This document shows positions 20,460-29,688 of a stretch of DNA of 64,000 nucleotides, one piece after another. Under the pieces are notes generated by a model that made no database searches, was not told the DNA's origin, and saw only the letters and a list, made by a program, of their open reading frames with translations. The translations under genes and the position numbers were made by a program. The first letter of the stretch is position 1. Every line of letters begins with the position of its first letter. Source of the DNA: a bacterium (GTDB lineage: Bacteria; Planctomycetota; UBA1135; UBA2386). The stretch lies in NCBI GenBank assembly GCA_024743115.1, contig JANSXC010000015.1, positions 1 through 64,000 of the forward strand, written 5' to 3'.

Positions 20460-22211
20460 ATGCGCCCCACTTTGCTGTCGCTCTCCATCGGCCTGCTGGC
20501 CGGTCACGGTCTGACGCAGTGCGTCATCCACGACTTCGTCAGCGGCTCGACCGGCACCTGGCCATTCGAGATGACACCCGCGTTCGGGAAAGAGGTCTAC
20601 TTCCGCGCCAGCGTCTCGCCGTATGGCGCGGAGCTCTTTCGGTGGACGGCGGGCGGTGGGGTCCAGCTCGTTGCGGACATCGGCACGGGCGGCAATGGCT
20701 CGACGCCACAACAGCTCACGCCTTGCTGCTCGCGGTTCGGACCACGCGTGTTCTTCAGCGCGAGTTCGCTCGGGTCGGGTTACGAGCTCTGGATGACCGA
20801 TGGCACGTCGGCCGGCACGACGATGGTCAAGGAGATCAATCCCGGGATCGGGAGTTCCAACGTCGCAGACATGATCGCCGTGCGCGACCGCGTGTTCTTC
20901 GCCGCCTCGGATGGCAGCACCGGCATCGAGCTCTGGGTCTCGGACGGTACCGCGGCGGGGACGACTCAGGTCAGTGACATCAACCTCGGCGTCCTTTCGT
21001 CGACGCCCGAGCCGCTCGCGAGCCTCAACGGTCTGGTGTACTTCACCGCGTGGACTCCACAGGGCGGGCGCGATCTCTGGATCACGGACGGCACGTTTGG
21101 CGGGACCTCGCTGGTCTGGCCGGGTTCGGTCGGTTCCAACATCACGCGGATGGTCGAGTGCAACGGGCGGTTGTACTACTCCGCTTCGGATCCGACGCGT
21201 GGCAGGGAACTATGGACGACGGATGGCACGCCGGCCGGGACTCACGTCGTGGCGGACCTCAGCCCGAACTCGGGCAGTTCGGATCCACAGTACCTGACGT
21301 GCTTCGGTGACCTGTTGTACTTCGTGGCAACGACGCCGACCGAAGGTCGCGAACTCTGGAAGACCGACGGCACGGCGGCCGGCACGACGATCGTGGCCGA
21401 TCTGGTCGCTGGTTCGCTGCCCAGTACGCCACGCGATCTGACCGTCTCCGACGGCAGGATCTTCTTTTCCGCGGAGGACTTCGCGACCGGGCGTGAACTC
21501 TACGTCTCCGATGGCACTGCGGCGGGCACGACCCGGGTCACGGATCTGGTCGCGGGCTTCGGCAGTTCGTTTCCGCAGGACTTCGTCGCGAGCGGCTCGG
21601 GTGTCTGTTTCTATGCGAGCGACTCGAACGGTGCGGAGCCGTGGTTCTCGGACGGCACGGCGACCAACACGTTCCGGATCTGCGACATCAATCCGGGCAG
21701 CGGCAGCAGCACCCCGCAGCAGTTCACGGTCAGCAATGGTCGTGTGTTCTTCCAGGCCAACGACCCGGCATTCGGCAACGAACTGTTCGAGGTCGCGACC
21801 CCGGGTGCCGTGATGCAGGTGCTGGGCGTTGGTGGGCTCCCGAGTGAGCCGACGCTGCGCAGTCGGAACGCCGCGGCGCCCGTGCTCGGGGTCACGATCG
21901 ACCTCGATTCGGTGGGGCCGACCGGTGCGCTCGGGATCCTCGTCGGCGGTCCCGCCGTGCTGCCGGCGGCACCCTTCCCGGGGCTGACGATCGGCGGTTG
22001 CGACTGGGCCAGCGTTGGGGGCGGGGGTGGAATCGTGCTCGCCACGAGCCCGCAGTCGACGTTCTCGTTCGCGCTGACCTTGCCGGCCCAACCCTGGCTC
22101 GTCGGGGTCGGCTTCCACCTGCAGACCTTCTGGTTCACGCCGGCCGCCACACCACCGCTGGAACCGTCGAACGGCCTGCAGCTGGTGCTCGGCGGGCCGT
22201 TGGCGAGCTGA
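20460..22211 (+). CDS. Secreted ELW-DGT repeat protein (shorter paralogue)
   Basis: A 583-residue protein with a short signal peptide (M-R-P-T-L-L-S-L-S-I-G-L-L-A-G-H-G ending L-T-Q-C). Eight to nine repeat units follow, with cores such as E-L-W-M-T-D-G-T-S-A-G-T-T-M-V-K-E-I-N-P-G and F-F-A-A-S-D-G-S-T-G-I. The repeats match those of the 1002-residue protein at 14115. The final 130 residues, from V-L-G-V-G-G-L-P, form the C-terminal module, ending P-S-N-G-L-Q-L-V-L-G-G. The short mature N-terminus means that almost the whole protein is propeller plus tail. The methyltransferase gene follows at once on the same strand. Confidence 0.85.
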   Translation: MRPTLLSLSIGLLAGHGLTQCVIHDFVSGSTGTWPFEMTPAFGKEVYFRASVSPYGAELFRWTAGGGVQLVADIGTGGNGSTPQQLTPCCSRFGPRVFFSASSLGSGYELWMTDGTSAGTTMVKEINPGIGSSNVADMIAVRDRVFFAASDGSTGIELWVSDGTAAGTTQVSDINLGVLSSTPEPLASLNGLVYFTAWTPQGGRDLWITDGTFGGTSLVWPGSVGSNITRMVECNGRLYYSASDPTRGRELWTTDGTPAGTHVVADLSPNSGSSDPQYLTCFGDLLYFVATTPTEGRELWKTDGTAAGTTIVADLVAGSLPSTPRDLTVSDGRIFFSAEDFATGRELYVSDGTAAGTTRVTDLVAGFGSSFPQDFVASGSGVCFYASDSNGAEPWFSDGTATNTFRICDINPGSGSSTPQQFTVSNGRVFFQANDPAFGNELFEVATPGAVMQVLGVGGLPSEPTLRSRNAAAPVLGVTIDLDSVGPTGALGILVGGPAVLPAAPFPGLTIGGCDWASVGGGGGIVLATSPQSTFSFALTLPAQPWLVGVGFHLQTFWFTPAATPPLEPSNGLQLVLGGPLAS

Positions 22212-22216
22212 CCGCG

Positions 22217-23245
22217 TTGCCCGAGCCCGAACCGCCTTGCCAGCGCGGTTTCGGCTCCATCTCGGCGTCCGTTGCTGCCGATCAGGGACCTGTGATCCAG
22301 GTCCAATACGAGTGCCAGGGCAGCAACGGCGAGCGCGGGGTTCTGGTCGTCCGGGGCGGCTTCTGGACCGGCGACGAGTGCGTCTTCGAGTTCTGCGAGA
22401 CGCTGCGGGGAACGAATGGCGTCGTGCGTTGTGACTGGCGTCGGCCCGGGCCGCACTTCGAGGTGCATGCTGGCGACCCGTCCCATCCCGACGTGCGGCA
22501 AGTGCTCGACCTGTGTGGCCAGTTGTTGCTGCCGTTCCACCAGGCGGCGTTCGCGGACGTGAGCGACGAGGAGTTGCGCGCGATCTACGCGGGGGCCTAC
22601 CACGCGGACCAGAACTACTCGACCAACTTCGAGTTCGAGACCCGCTACAAGCGTCGCATCGTCGACGCGCTGATCGACATCGTTCGACCGACGAAGATAC
22701 TTGACGCCGGTTGCTCGGCAGGCGAGGTCGTGCGGCAGTTGCGAGCCCGCGGCGTCGATGCCCATGGTTTCGATCTCTGCGCGGATCTCGACGCGATCGC
22801 CTACCCGGAGGTCCGCGGATACCTGCGTCAGGGCAACGTCACGGCGATCCCCTACGGTCCGGAAGACGGGTTCGACACGCTGCTCGCGCTCGATGTCTTC
22901 GAGCACATTCCTGAATCACGGCTCCCCGCGATGATCGACGATTTCGCGCGTCTCGGAGTGCGGCGGGTCGTCGCGCTGATCGCGTTGTGTGAGTTCCAGT
23001 ATCTCGGCCACATTACGCTGCGACCGCTGCACTGGTGGGACCAGGTCTTCGGATCGCGTTACCGTCGCTGCCAGGACGGCGAAGTCATGGGCGCGATGGC
23101 TCGCGCATTCGATGCGGATCCGGGCAAGTGCTTCGCGATCTACGAACTCGTGGAAGATCCCGTTGCGATTCCGGCTCCGTCGGCGACCGTCCCGGCGGCG
23201 CGGCACACCCGGGTCACAGGTAGCGTGCCGTCACCGAGCTGCTGA
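22217..23245 (+). CDS. Class I SAM-dependent methyltransferase
   Basis: About 342 residues from a TTG start five bases after the ELW-DGT stop. A GTG about 25 codons on (V-I-Q-V-Q-Y-E-C) is an alternative, and no ATG fits. The N-terminal 145 residues are an unrecognised domain with several Cys (G-S-I-S-A-S-V, F-E-F-C-E-T-L). The methyltransferase fold runs from about 148: Y-K-R-R-I-V-D, motif I I-L-D-A-G-C-S-A-G-E-V near 160-170, acidic residue in G-F-D-L-C, motif II/III L-L-A-L-D-V-F-E-H-I-P-E. The substrate is unknown. The 3' end overlaps the 3' end of the convergent UvrA-like gene by about 30 bases. Confidence 0.78.
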   Translation: MPEPEPPCQRGFGSISASVAADQGPVIQVQYECQGSNGERGVLVVRGGFWTGDECVFEFCETLRGTNGVVRCDWRRPGPHFEVHAGDPSHPDVRQVLDLCGQLLLPFHQAAFADVSDEELRAIYAGAYHADQNYSTNFEFETRYKRRIVDALIDIVRPTKILDAGCSAGEVVRQLRARGVDAHGFDLCADLDAIAYPEVRGYLRQGNVTAIPYGPEDGFDTLLALDVFEHIPESRLPAMIDDFARLGVRRVVALIALCEFQYLGHITLRPLHWWDQVFGSRYRRCQDGEVMGAMARAFDADPGKCFAIYELVEDPVAIPAPSATVPAARHTRVTGSVPSPSC

Positions 23246-26200
23246 CCGTGCGCAGGCCCTTGGGCGGACCGGAGTACAGCACCTGCCCGCCGGCGCTGCC
23301 GGTTCCTGGGCCGAGGTCGATCACCCAGTCGGCGTTGCGAATCACTGCGGGGTCGTGTTCGACGGCTATCACGGTGTGGCCGCGCTCCGCGAGTTCACGC
23401 AGCACCGGCAGTAGGCGAGCGACGTCGCTGGGATGAAGACCCGTGGTCGGTTCGTCGAGCACGAATAGCGATCCCGCGGCCGAGTCGTCGACGAGTGCGC
23501 GCGCGAGTTCGATCCGCTGCGATTCCCCGCCCGAGAGCGTGTTGCCGGGCTGGCCTAGTTTGAGGTAGCCGAGCCCCAGCCGGTCGAGGGCTCGGAGTGC
23601 GGGCGCGATGCGCTTGTCATCATCGAACAGTTCGAGGCCGGCGGTCACGGTCGACGTGAGAACGTCCGCGATCGAGTGGTCGCGCCAGCGCGCGGCTAGT
23701 GTCGCGGGCGTGAAGCGCTGGCCTTCGCAGACTTCGCACGGGTGCCAGACGTCTGCGAGAAAGTCCATGTCGGTGCGAACGGCGCCGTGACCCTGGCAGT
23801 TCTCGCAGCGACCGAGTGGGCCCGTCTCACCGGCCTTCGGTTTGGTCGCCAGCGAGAACGCGGCCTTGGGTAGACCGGATGCCTTGGCGAACAGTCCACG
23901 GATCACATCGAACAGTCCGAGGTGGGTGATCGGTGTCGAGAGCGGCGAACGGGCGATCCCGTGCTGCCCGGCGACGACGACGGCGGCGATCGGCAGATCG
24001 GTCTCGACGGCGCCGCAATGGTTCGGGCGGCCATCGGCCAGCGAAGCCGCGATCACGTCGTGCGCGAGCGTCGACTTGCCGCTGCCCGAGACTCCGCTGA
24101 TTGCGATCAGGGATCGCAGTGGCAGTTCGACGTCGACCTCGCGCAGGTTGTGGCGGCTTGCGCCGCGAACGCGGAGGCGCTCGGCGGGCGCCTCGCGCAC
24201 AGGCAGGTCGGCGATCGCCGGCGGCGGAACCTGCGACGGTTCACCGCTGGCCACGACCGTGCCGCCCTCGCGTCCAGCACCCGGGCCGAGCACGAGCACG
24301 TGATCCGCTCTGGCCCAGACCCGTGGATCGTGCTCGACAACGATCACCGTGCCGGCTTCGTTGCGCAGCTCCTGCAGCAGTTCGATGAGCCGGTCGGTGT
24401 CGTGCGGGTGCAGGCCAGTGGTCGGCTCGTCGAGTACGTAGGTCACGCCGTGCATGCGTGTGCCGAGCTGGGTCGCGAGGCGCGTGCGTTGGAGCTCCCC
24501 GCCCGACAGCGAGCGCGCCGATCGGTCGAGCGCGAGGTGGCCGACACCGAGGTCTACGAGCAACCGCACGCGGCGTTCGATCTCGGCGAGCGGTTGCTCG
24601 GCGATCGCGAGTGTGTTGGGATCGAGTCGGGCACGGGCCATCGCGATCCAATCGAGCATCGCCGATGCCGACAGCTCGCACATTGCCGAGATGGTGCAAT
24701 CGGCAAACGTCACGGTCCGCGCCGGCGCCTGCAAGCGGCTGCCGTCGCACTCGGGACAGCGGCGGGCTGTCAGCAGCGGGCGAATCGCATCGCCGCGTGA
24801 GTCGATGCGTTTGCGTCCGTACTCTTCGTCGACGTAGCGCGCGAACCCGTCGAACGTGCCGCGGAACGAGTGTTCGCCCGTGCGCTTACCGCGCTTGAAC
24901 CGCCAGGTGACGTCGTATTCGGTGTCGTCACTGCCGAACATCGCGAGTTCGCGTGCTGCGTCGTCGAGTTGGGCATAGGGTCGGGTCACGTCGAGGCCGC
25001 GTTGGCTGGCGGCTGCGGTCAGCGTTGCGAGGTAACGGCCGTCACGCTCGCCGTAGAAGCGTCCGGTCTTGGTGCCGTCCATTGCGCCGTCGAAGAGGGA
25101 GCGCGAAGGGTCGGTGATGAGTTTGTCGGGGTCACACCGCAGTTCCTCGCCGGCGCCGTGACATCGTGGACAGGCGCCCGCCGGATGGTGGAACGAGAAC
25201 GCCGAAGCAGTGAGCGCGCCGCGCGGTGTCCCGGCGCGCGAGAACAGGATTCGCAGGTAGTGATGAACGTCGGTCAGCGTCGCGACTGTCGAGAGCTGCC
25301 CCGGAGCACCCAGGCGCTGGCGGAGTGCGACGACCGGGGTGATGCCGTGCACGTCGTCGAAGCGTGCATGGTGTTGCGTCGGCAGGTGGCGGCGGGCCTG
25401 GGTCGTGAGGTTCTCGGCGTACCGGCGCCGGCCCTCGGCGAAGATCGTGTCGAACGCCAACGACGACTTGCCGCTGCCGGAGACTCCGGTGATGACCGTG
25501 AGTTGCCGCAGCGGGATGGTGACGTCGATGTCGCGCAGGTTGTTCGTGCGGACTCCGGACCAGCGCATCGAACTCGGAACCGCGGGTGCCGGTCTCGTGG
25601 TCGGCGGCAGAGTGAGCTTCGAGGGTTCGGCCAATGCCCTGCCCGTCGCCGAGTCCCGGTGGCGCGCGAGTTCGGCAGGTGGCCCGGCGAACACGATCTC
25701 GCCGCCCGCAACGCCGGCGCCGGGCCCGAGGTCGATGACGTGGTCCGCGCGGCGAACGAAGTCGCGGTCGTGTTCGATCACGATGACCGTGTGACCCTGT
25801 GACACGAGTCCGGTCAAGGCGGCGAGGAGCGTTGCCGTGTCACGGCCGTGCAGTCCCGTCGTCGGTTCGTCGAGGATGTAGACGACGTGCGCGCGTCCGG
25901 CGGGGCGGGCGAGTTCGGCCGCGAGTTTGACGCGCTGGGCTTCGCCACCCGACAGCGTGGTCGCGGATTGACCGAGGTGCAGGTAGCCGAGCCCGAGTTC
26001 GACGAGCGTCGCGAGAACGGTTTGGATTCCCGGTTCGTCGGCGAACAGTTCGCACGCACTGGCGATCGGCAGTGCCAGCGCATCGGCGATCGAGTGCCCG
26101 CGGTATTCGACCGCGAGCACCTCTTCGCGAAAGCGTCGACCCTGGCAATCGGGGCACAGGATCTCGACGTCCGCGAGGCCATGCATGCCGATCACGGTGT

Positions 26201-28037
26201 GACCCGCGCCCTGGCAGGCTTCGCATCGGCCGCCCGCGACGTTCATCGAGAAGTGGCTCTTCTTCAGCTGCGTGGCCTTGGCCGCCGGTTGCGCCGCGAA
26301 CAGGTCACGGATGCCGTCGAGCGCACCCGTGTAGGTCGCGGGGTTGCTGCGGGGGGTGCGACCGATCGGGCCGGCGTCGATCGCGATCACCTTGCCGACA
26401 TGCTCGAGCCCCGCGATCGCCGCATGCGCTCCCGGTGTCTCCCGCGCGCCGTGCAGATGTTGCCGCAGCGCTCGCGCCAGTGTGACTTCGACGAGCGAGG
26501 ACTTGCCGGCGCCGGAGACGCCGGTGACGACATTGAATCGCCCGAGGTGGAACGTGACGTCGATGCCGCGCAGGTTGTTCGTCGTCGCGTTGCGAATCGT
26601 CAGTTCCGGTCCTGCAGACCCGGTCGCGGCCTGGTCGATCGGTTCGGCCGCGTTCTGGACGAGCCAGGCCCACGTCGGGCTGGCGGCCGCGTCCTGTCGC
26701 GGGCCGGCGAAGAGCAGTTCGCCGCCGTCGCGACCAGCACCCGGTCCGAGGTCGATGAGATGGTCCGCCGCCACGATCGTGTCGGGGTCGTGTTCGACGC
26801 ACAGGACCGTGTTGCCGAGGTCGCGGAGCCGGCGTAGGACGTGGAGCAGGCGATCGGTCTCGGCCGGGTGCAGGCCGATCGACGGTTCGTCGAGAACGTA
26901 GAGCAACCCATGCAGGCCCGAGCCGACCTGGCGCGCGAGGCGGATCCGTTGCGCTTCGCCGCCCGAGAGCGAGGTTGATTCGCGTCCGAGTTCGAGGTGG
27001 CCGAGCCCGAGTTCGACGAGCACATCGAGGCGGTCGGAGATGGCCGCGACCAGCGGCGCCGCGACCGTCGGGTCGGCCGACCTCAGGTCTGCGAGTCGCG
27101 TTGCGAGGCGATCCAGCGGCAGCGTGAGCAACTCGGGCAGCGTGACATCGGCGACCGTGGTCGTGCGCGCGATCGCATTGAGCCGCGTGCCGTCGCAGTC
27201 GCCGCAAGGCACCGATCGTACGAAGCGCAGCACGTTCTGGTTGCGGTTGCGCGTCAGTGTCTCCGCGATCGTCGGCACCAGGCCCTTGTAGTAGCCCTCA
27301 TCGCGCGGTCGTGCCGTGATGCCGGACCACTTCATGCGTGACTCGAGCGTGTGTTTGCCGAACGGCACCTTCAGTCGTCGCGAACCGTGAAAGATCACTT
27401 CGCGCTGCTCCGCCGACAGTTCCTGCCACGGTGTGTCGACGTCGAATCCGTGCGCTCGGCAGATCTGGTCGAGCACATCGACGGTCACCTGCGAGTAGAC
27501 GATGTAGCCTGATTTGGTCGTCGGGACGAGGGCGCCTGCGCGCAGCGTCCTGTTCGGGTCGGCGATGAGCAGGTCCGGATCGACGCGGTCGACGACGCCG
27601 AGCCCCTTGCAGTTCTCGCACGCGCCATCCTTGGTGTTGAACGAGAACGACCCGAGGTGCAGTTGGATGGCCGGGTCGGGTGGCGTGCCGATGCGGGCGA
27701 ACAGCAGGCGCAGGTGGTCGTAGACCTCGGTCAGGGTCCCGACGGTCGAACGCGGGTTGCGAACCGTCGTGCGCTGATCCACCGCGAGTGCGGGTGGCAG
27801 ACCCTCGAATGCCGTTGCCGCGGGGCGCTGCAACTTGCCGAGGAACTGGCGGGCGTGCGAAGACAGCGCCGCGAGGTAGCGCCGCTGGCCCTCACGGAAC
27901 AGCGTGTCGAATGCCAGCGAACTCTTGCCCGAGCCCGAGACGCCGGTGACCACGGTCAGGGCACCGTGCGGGATCTCGACGTCGATCCCGCGCAGATTGT
28001 GCTCCCGGGCACCGGTGACTCGCAGCGATCCGCTCAT
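23214..28037 (-). CDS. Four-ATPase-module UvrA-like protein (fused UvrA dimer) without UvrB-binding domains
   Basis: A 1607-residue chain of two UvrA-like halves, each with two ABC ATPase modules. Walker A loops: G-V-S-G-S-G-K-S-S (32-40), G-V-S-G-A-G-K-S-S (about 505), G-V-S-G-S-G-K-S-S (about 850), G-V-S-G-S-G-K-S-T (about 1313). Signatures: L-S-G-G-E-A-Q-R (about 356 and 690), L-S-G-G-E-L-Q-R (about 1175), L-S-G-G-E-S-Q-R (about 1499). Each module is followed by a D-E-P Walker B and H-D loop. Zinc-finger pairs of the C-x-x-C-x-G type are present in every module. UvrA scans DNA for bulky lesions. In modules 1 and 3, only about ten residues separate R-I-G or R-A-G from S-F-S-F, so the UvrB-binding domain of canonical UvrA is missing. 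It may be a UvrA2-type or protection protein. Start is the Met opening S-G-S-L-R-V-T-G-A-R-E-H-N-L. Confidence 0.9.
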   Translation of the reverse strand: MSGSLRVTGAREHNLRGIDVEIPHGALTVVTGVSGSGKSSLAFDTLFREGQRRYLAALSSHARQFLGKLQRPAATAFEGLPPALAVDQRTTVRNPRSTVGTLTEVYDHLRLLFARIGTPPDPAIQLHLGSFSFNTKDGACENCKGLGVVDRVDPDLLIADPNRTLRAGALVPTTKSGYIVYSQVTVDVLDQICRAHGFDVDTPWQELSAEQREVIFHGSRRLKVPFGKHTLESRMKWSGITARPRDEGYYKGLVPTIAETLTRNRNQNVLRFVRSVPCGDCDGTRLNAIARTTTVADVTLPELLTLPLDRLATRLADLRSADPTVAAPLVAAISDRLDVLVELGLGHLELGRESTSLSGGEAQRIRLARQVGSGLHGLLYVLDEPSIGLHPAETDRLLHVLRRLRDLGNTVLCVEHDPDTIVAADHLIDLGPGAGRDGGELLFAGPRQDAAASPTWAWLVQNAAEPIDQAATGSAGPELTIRNATTNNLRGIDVTFHLGRFNVVTGVSGAGKSSLVEVTLARALRQHLHGARETPGAHAAIAGLEHVGKVIAIDAGPIGRTPRSNPATYTGALDGIRDLFAAQPAAKATQLKKSHFSMNVAGGRCEACQGAGHTVIGMHGLADVEILCPDCQGRRFREEVLAVEYRGHSIADALALPIASACELFADEPGIQTVLATLVELGLGYLHLGQSATTLSGGEAQRVKLAAELARPAGRAHVVYILDEPTTGLHGRDTATLLAALTGLVSQGHTVIVIEHDRDFVRRADHVIDLGPGAGVAGGEIVFAGPPAELARHRDSATGRALAEPSKLTLPPTTRPAPAVPSSMRWSGVRTNNLRDIDVTIPLRQLTVITGVSGSGKSSLAFDTIFAEGRRRYAENLTTQARRHLPTQHHARFDDVHGITPVVALRQRLGAPGQLSTVATLTDVHHYLRILFSRAGTPRGALTASAFSFHHPAGACPRCHGAGEELRCDPDKLITDPSRSLFDGAMDGTKTGRFYGERDGRYLATLTAAASQRGLDVTRPYAQLDDAARELAMFGSDDTEYDVTWRFKRGKRTGEHSFRGTFDGFARYVDEEYGRKRIDSRGDAIRPLLTARRCPECDGSRLQAPARTVTFADCTISAMCELSASAMLDWIAMARARLDPNTLAIAEQPLAEIERRVRLLVDLGVGHLALDRSARSLSGGELQRTRLATQLGTRMHGVTYVLDEPTTGLHPHDTDRLIELLQELRNEAGTVIVVEHDPRVWARADHVLVLGPGAGREGGTVVASGEPSQVPPPAIADLPVREAPAERLRVRGASRHNLREVDVELPLRSLIAISGVSGSGKSTLAHDVIAASLADGRPNHCGAVETDLPIAAVVVAGQHGIARSPLSTPITHLGLFDVIRGLFAKASGLPKAAFSLATKPKAGETGPLGRCENCQGHGAVRTDMDFLADVWHPCEVCEGQRFTPATLAARWRDHSIADVLTSTVTAGLELFDDDKRIAPALRALDRLGLGYLKLGQPGNTLSGGESQRIELARALVDDSAAGSLFVLDEPTTGLHPSDVARLLPVLRELAERGHTVIAVEHDPAVIRNADWVIDLGPGTGSAGGQVLYSGPPKGLRTVSSSVTARYL

Positions 28038-28105
28038 GCGAGGTGCAGGTAAGCGGACTCGTCGCCTCGGCGCGAGTTCGCGTTGGGTGAAAGCAGGCGC
28101 GCGTT

Positions 28106-29128
28106 TCAGGTGCCGCCAATCTGTCGGGCGAAGAATTGGAGGGCCACGTTTTCGGCCCAACGCCGCGGTCGCCACGGCGTGCCGCCGGAGAGGAACGCGA
28201 CGTGGCCGCCGCGCCGGCTGATCAGCGGGTGCAGGTGGTTCGACTCCCGCAGCACGTCTCGTGGCACGGCGGACGGTTGGCCGAGCGGGTCGTCGAGGGC
28301 TGTGATCGTGAGCGTCGGTCGGCGGATTGCGCGCAGGAACTGGCCGCAGCTCTGGGTGCGGTAGTAGTCGTCGGCGTCGGCGAAGCCGTGGGTCGGAGCG
28401 GTAACGAGATCGTCGAACGCGCGGAATGTGCGGCAGCGGCGGACGGCATCGGCGTCGTAGGAGTCGGGGAACTGCGCGGCCTTGGCGATCGCTTTCGGGA
28501 TCAGCGTGCGCAGGAAGCGGCGCGCGATCGCGCCGCCGTATCGCGTGTCGCACTGCCGAGAGCAGACCGCGAGATCGAACGGCGCCGAGATCGCGGCCGC
28601 CGCGCGGATGGGCGAGCGGTCACCGCATTCACCGAGCCACTTCAAGAGCACGTTGGCGCCGAGCGAGAAGCCGATGGCAAAGAGTGACGCAGCCGGGAAT
28701 CGCGACCGCAGCCGTTCGGCAACCATGGCGGTGTCCGTGGTCTCACCGCTGTGATAGGTCCGCCTTGCGCGATTCAGCACTCCACTGCACGTGCGGAACT
28801 CGAGGGCGCAGAATCGCCATCCGCGCGCGGCCGCGTGATTCGCCGCGGCCGCGACGTAGGCCGAGTCGCGGCTGCCTTCCAGGCCGTGCAGCAGCAGCAC
28901 GATCGGAGCGTCAGGTCGCGGCACGTCGATGAAGTGAACACGAACCTCGTCGTCATCGGGCGTCGGCCAGGTCTCGCTCCGCCAGGCGGGTGCGGGGGAA
29001 CCCGGGCGCGGGCCTGCGAGCGTCTGCAGCAAGCCGGTCGGCGCCCACCATGCGGGGCGGAACGCCGGCAATGCGGCGCTGTCCGCGCCCACGGTGCCGG
29101 TGCTGGCGGAAGACTGGGTCGGGTTCAA
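28106..29128 (-). CDS. YheT/EMB8-family alpha/beta hydrolase
   Basis: A 340-residue (or shorter) alpha/beta hydrolase of the YheT type. It has I-V-L-L-L-H-G-L-E-G-S (oxyanion region, about 75-85), G-W-R-F-C-A-L-E-F-R-T-C-S-G, the nucleophile elbow G-F-S-L-G-A-N (Ser about 154), an Asp in T-A-L-D-D-P, and the C-terminal catalytic His in R-R-G-G-H-V-A-F. Family members act on esters or lipids, and the exact substrate is not established. The longest frame starts with TTG. A GTG 12 codons downstream (V-G-A-D-S-A-A-L) is as good. It lies 68 bases upstream of the UvrA-like gene on the same strand. Confidence 0.87.
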   Translation of the reverse strand: MNPTQSSASTGTVGADSAALPAFRPAWWAPTGLLQTLAGPRPGSPAPAWRSETWPTPDDDEVRVHFIDVPRPDAPIVLLLHGLEGSRDSAYVAAAANHAAARGWRFCALEFRTCSGVLNRARRTYHSGETTDTAMVAERLRSRFPAASLFAIGFSLGANVLLKWLGECGDRSPIRAAAAISAPFDLAVCSRQCDTRYGGAIARRFLRTLIPKAIAKAAQFPDSYDADAVRRCRTFRAFDDLVTAPTHGFADADDYYRTQSCGQFLRAIRRPTLTITALDDPLGQPSAVPRDVLRESNHLHPLISRRGGHVAFLSGGTPWRPRRWAENVALQFFARQIGGT

Positions 29129-29235
29129 CTGGCCGGGAGACTACCCGATGTGACCGTTCGACCGCGCGCCTTCACTTGCAGTTGCCGATCTCGAATGTCG
29201 GTGGATCGGACCGCTGGTTCGGCACGAGTCGAAGG

Positions 29236-29688
29236 TCAGATCTCGACTGCGACGATCGCTTCGAGCGCGGTGAGGCTGTTGCTCCAACCGCCTTGGATCA
29301 CGCCGCAGATGTCGTCGTTCGGCATGCCCGTGTGGGTGAGCGTCAACCGCGTACGCTCGTTGCCGAGATCTTCGAGTTCGACGCGAACGGTCATTTGCGG
29401 CATCTGCATGGCGGAGTTCTCGTCAGAGACGTAGGCGAGCAGGTGCGGCGGTTCGACCGTGGTGAAGCGGCCGGTCGTCTGCACCTTCCACTGGCCGGGC
29501 ATCTCCATCGTCGTCGTGAACTCCGCGCCGGTCGCGGGTTGCCAGTTCGAGCATTCGAGAACGGCGGAATCGTCGCATTTCATCCAGCGCGAGACCTTGT
29601 CTGCATCGGTCCAGGCGGCGAAGACGAGGTCGATGGGGGCGTCGTACTCGCGGGTGATCGTGACGGACAGTGGTTGCGAATCGGTCAT
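29236..29688 (-). CDS. AHSA1/SRPBCC domain protein
   Basis: A 150-residue SRPBCC-fold protein of the AHSA1 type: T-R-E-Y-D-A-P-I-D-L-V-F-A-A-W-T-D near the start, then W-M-K-C, and the closing helix G-G-W-S-N-S-L-T-A-L. These proteins bind hydrophobic ligands and are very often encoded after an ArsR regulator, as here. The ATG at 29688 overlaps the end of that regulator by four bases, so the two are co-translated. A longer frame would duplicate the regulator region and is rejected. Ligand unknown. Confidence 0.88.
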   Translation of the reverse strand: MTDSQPLSVTITREYDAPIDLVFAAWTDADKVSRWMKCDDSAVLECSNWQPATGAEFTTTMEMPGQWKVQTTGRFTTVEPPHLLAYVSDENSAMQMPQMTVRVELEDLGNERTRLTLTHTGMPNDDICGVIQGGWSNSLTALEAIVAVEI

